Shown here: positions 13,865 through 14,110 of the stretch, in pieces | Layout of the letters: each line of letters begins with the position of its first letter | Numbering within the stretch: position 1 is the first letter of the stretch | Origin: Firmicutes bacterium ZCTH02-B6 | Lineage (GTDB): Bacteria > Bacillota > Limnochordia > Limnochordales > ZCTH02-B6 | DNA length: 14,110 nt | NCBI GenBank assembly: GCA_002159155.1 | Contig: LZRQ01000081.1 | Span: forward strand, 1-14,110 | Direction of reading: 5' to 3' | Made by a program: the position numbers and the translations under genes | The notes under the pieces: generated by a model | Database searches by the model: none | Seen by the model: the letters and a program-made list of their open reading frames with translations, nothing else | Told to the model about the DNA's origin: nothing

Positions 13865-14110
13865 ATGAACGAACTTCGCAAGCAACTCGGCTTTTCCCTG
13901 CAGGAACTGGAGGCCGGACTTTTCACGTGGATGGCTCACCAATTTGCCGATGTGCTGGTGAAGGCCCTGGAGCAAATCGACGATTGGCTGGCCGAACAGC
14001 GGGACCGGCGTCGCTTTCGCATGCGGGACATGCAGCCACGCACGCTGCAGACGCTGTTTGGCGTCGACCTCACGTTTCGCCGCCGAAGATACCTGGATCG
14101 GCAGACGGGC
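13865..14110 (+). CDS. ISLre2 (UPF0236) family transposase, N-terminal part
   Basis: The frame is open from ATG 13865 to the window edge (82 codons, no stop); full-length relatives have about 450 residues. The start MNELRKQLGFSLQELEAGLF, the helix ending LVKALEQIDDWLAEQRDRRR and the following block RTLQTLFGVDLTFRRRRYLD match the N-terminal region of ISLre2-type transposases, which usually read ID-x-x-L-x-x-x-RD-K/R-x-R-Y followed by TL-x-G-x-V/L-x-F/Y-x-R-R-x-Y. The catalytic part lies beyond the edge, so activity cannot be judged. The ribosome binding site AGGAAGGGG lies 9 bases upstream. It marks an insertion element placed upstream of glmU and facing away from it. Confidence 0.8.
   Translation, partial: MNELRKQLGFSLQELEAGLFTWMAHQFADVLVKALEQIDDWLAEQRDRRRFRMRDMQPRTLQTLFGVDLTFRRRRYLDRQTG

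Overview
The window looks like chromosomal DNA of a GC-rich, endospore-forming member of the Bacillota (Firmicutes). The evidence is the gene content and order: spoVT, yabP, yabQ, a SpoIID/LytB protein and a DivIC-like protein sit beside the glmU-prs-rplY-pth-mfd block that flanks spoVT in Bacillus and Clostridia relatives. GC-biased codons, GTG starts and AGGAGG-type ribosome binding sites fit. I cannot name the genus from the sequence alone.

Layout. Almost everything is on the minus strand, so transcription runs from high to low coordinates. Minus-strand order is glmU (13414-12017), prs, rplY/ctc, pth, mfd and spoVT (ends 4895). Two plus-strand genes interrupt this: hup (3691-3969) and mazG (3973-4782), closed by a strong hairpin terminator. 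The minus strand then resumes with a SpoIID/LytB-domain gene, yabP, yabQ, a divIC/ftsB-like gene, an S1-domain gene and a DUF501 gene that runs off the left edge. At the right edge an ISLre2/UPF0236-type transposase gene starts on the plus strand and is cut off by the window.

How the genes fit together. glmU and prs make UDP-GlcNAc and PRPP. rplY and pth serve translation. mfd couples transcription to DNA repair. spoVT, the SpoIID-like protein, yabP and yabQ belong to spore development and cortex assembly, and the DivIC-like protein acts at the division septum. Readable control signals are a perfect-consensus sigma-A promoter ahead of the S1 gene, a good sigma-A-like promoter ahead of mfd, a likely extended -10 promoter ahead of hup, and two intrinsic terminators.

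Novelty. I see no clearly undescribed multi-gene system; this is mainly core genome. The points worth a second look are a pth gene with no ATG, GTG or TTG start available, a roughly 90-residue low-complexity insertion inside Mfd, the flipped hup-mazG pair with a SpoIID-like gene where a small S4-domain gene is often found, a terminator pressed against the DUF501 start, and a hairpin abutting the transposase start codon.
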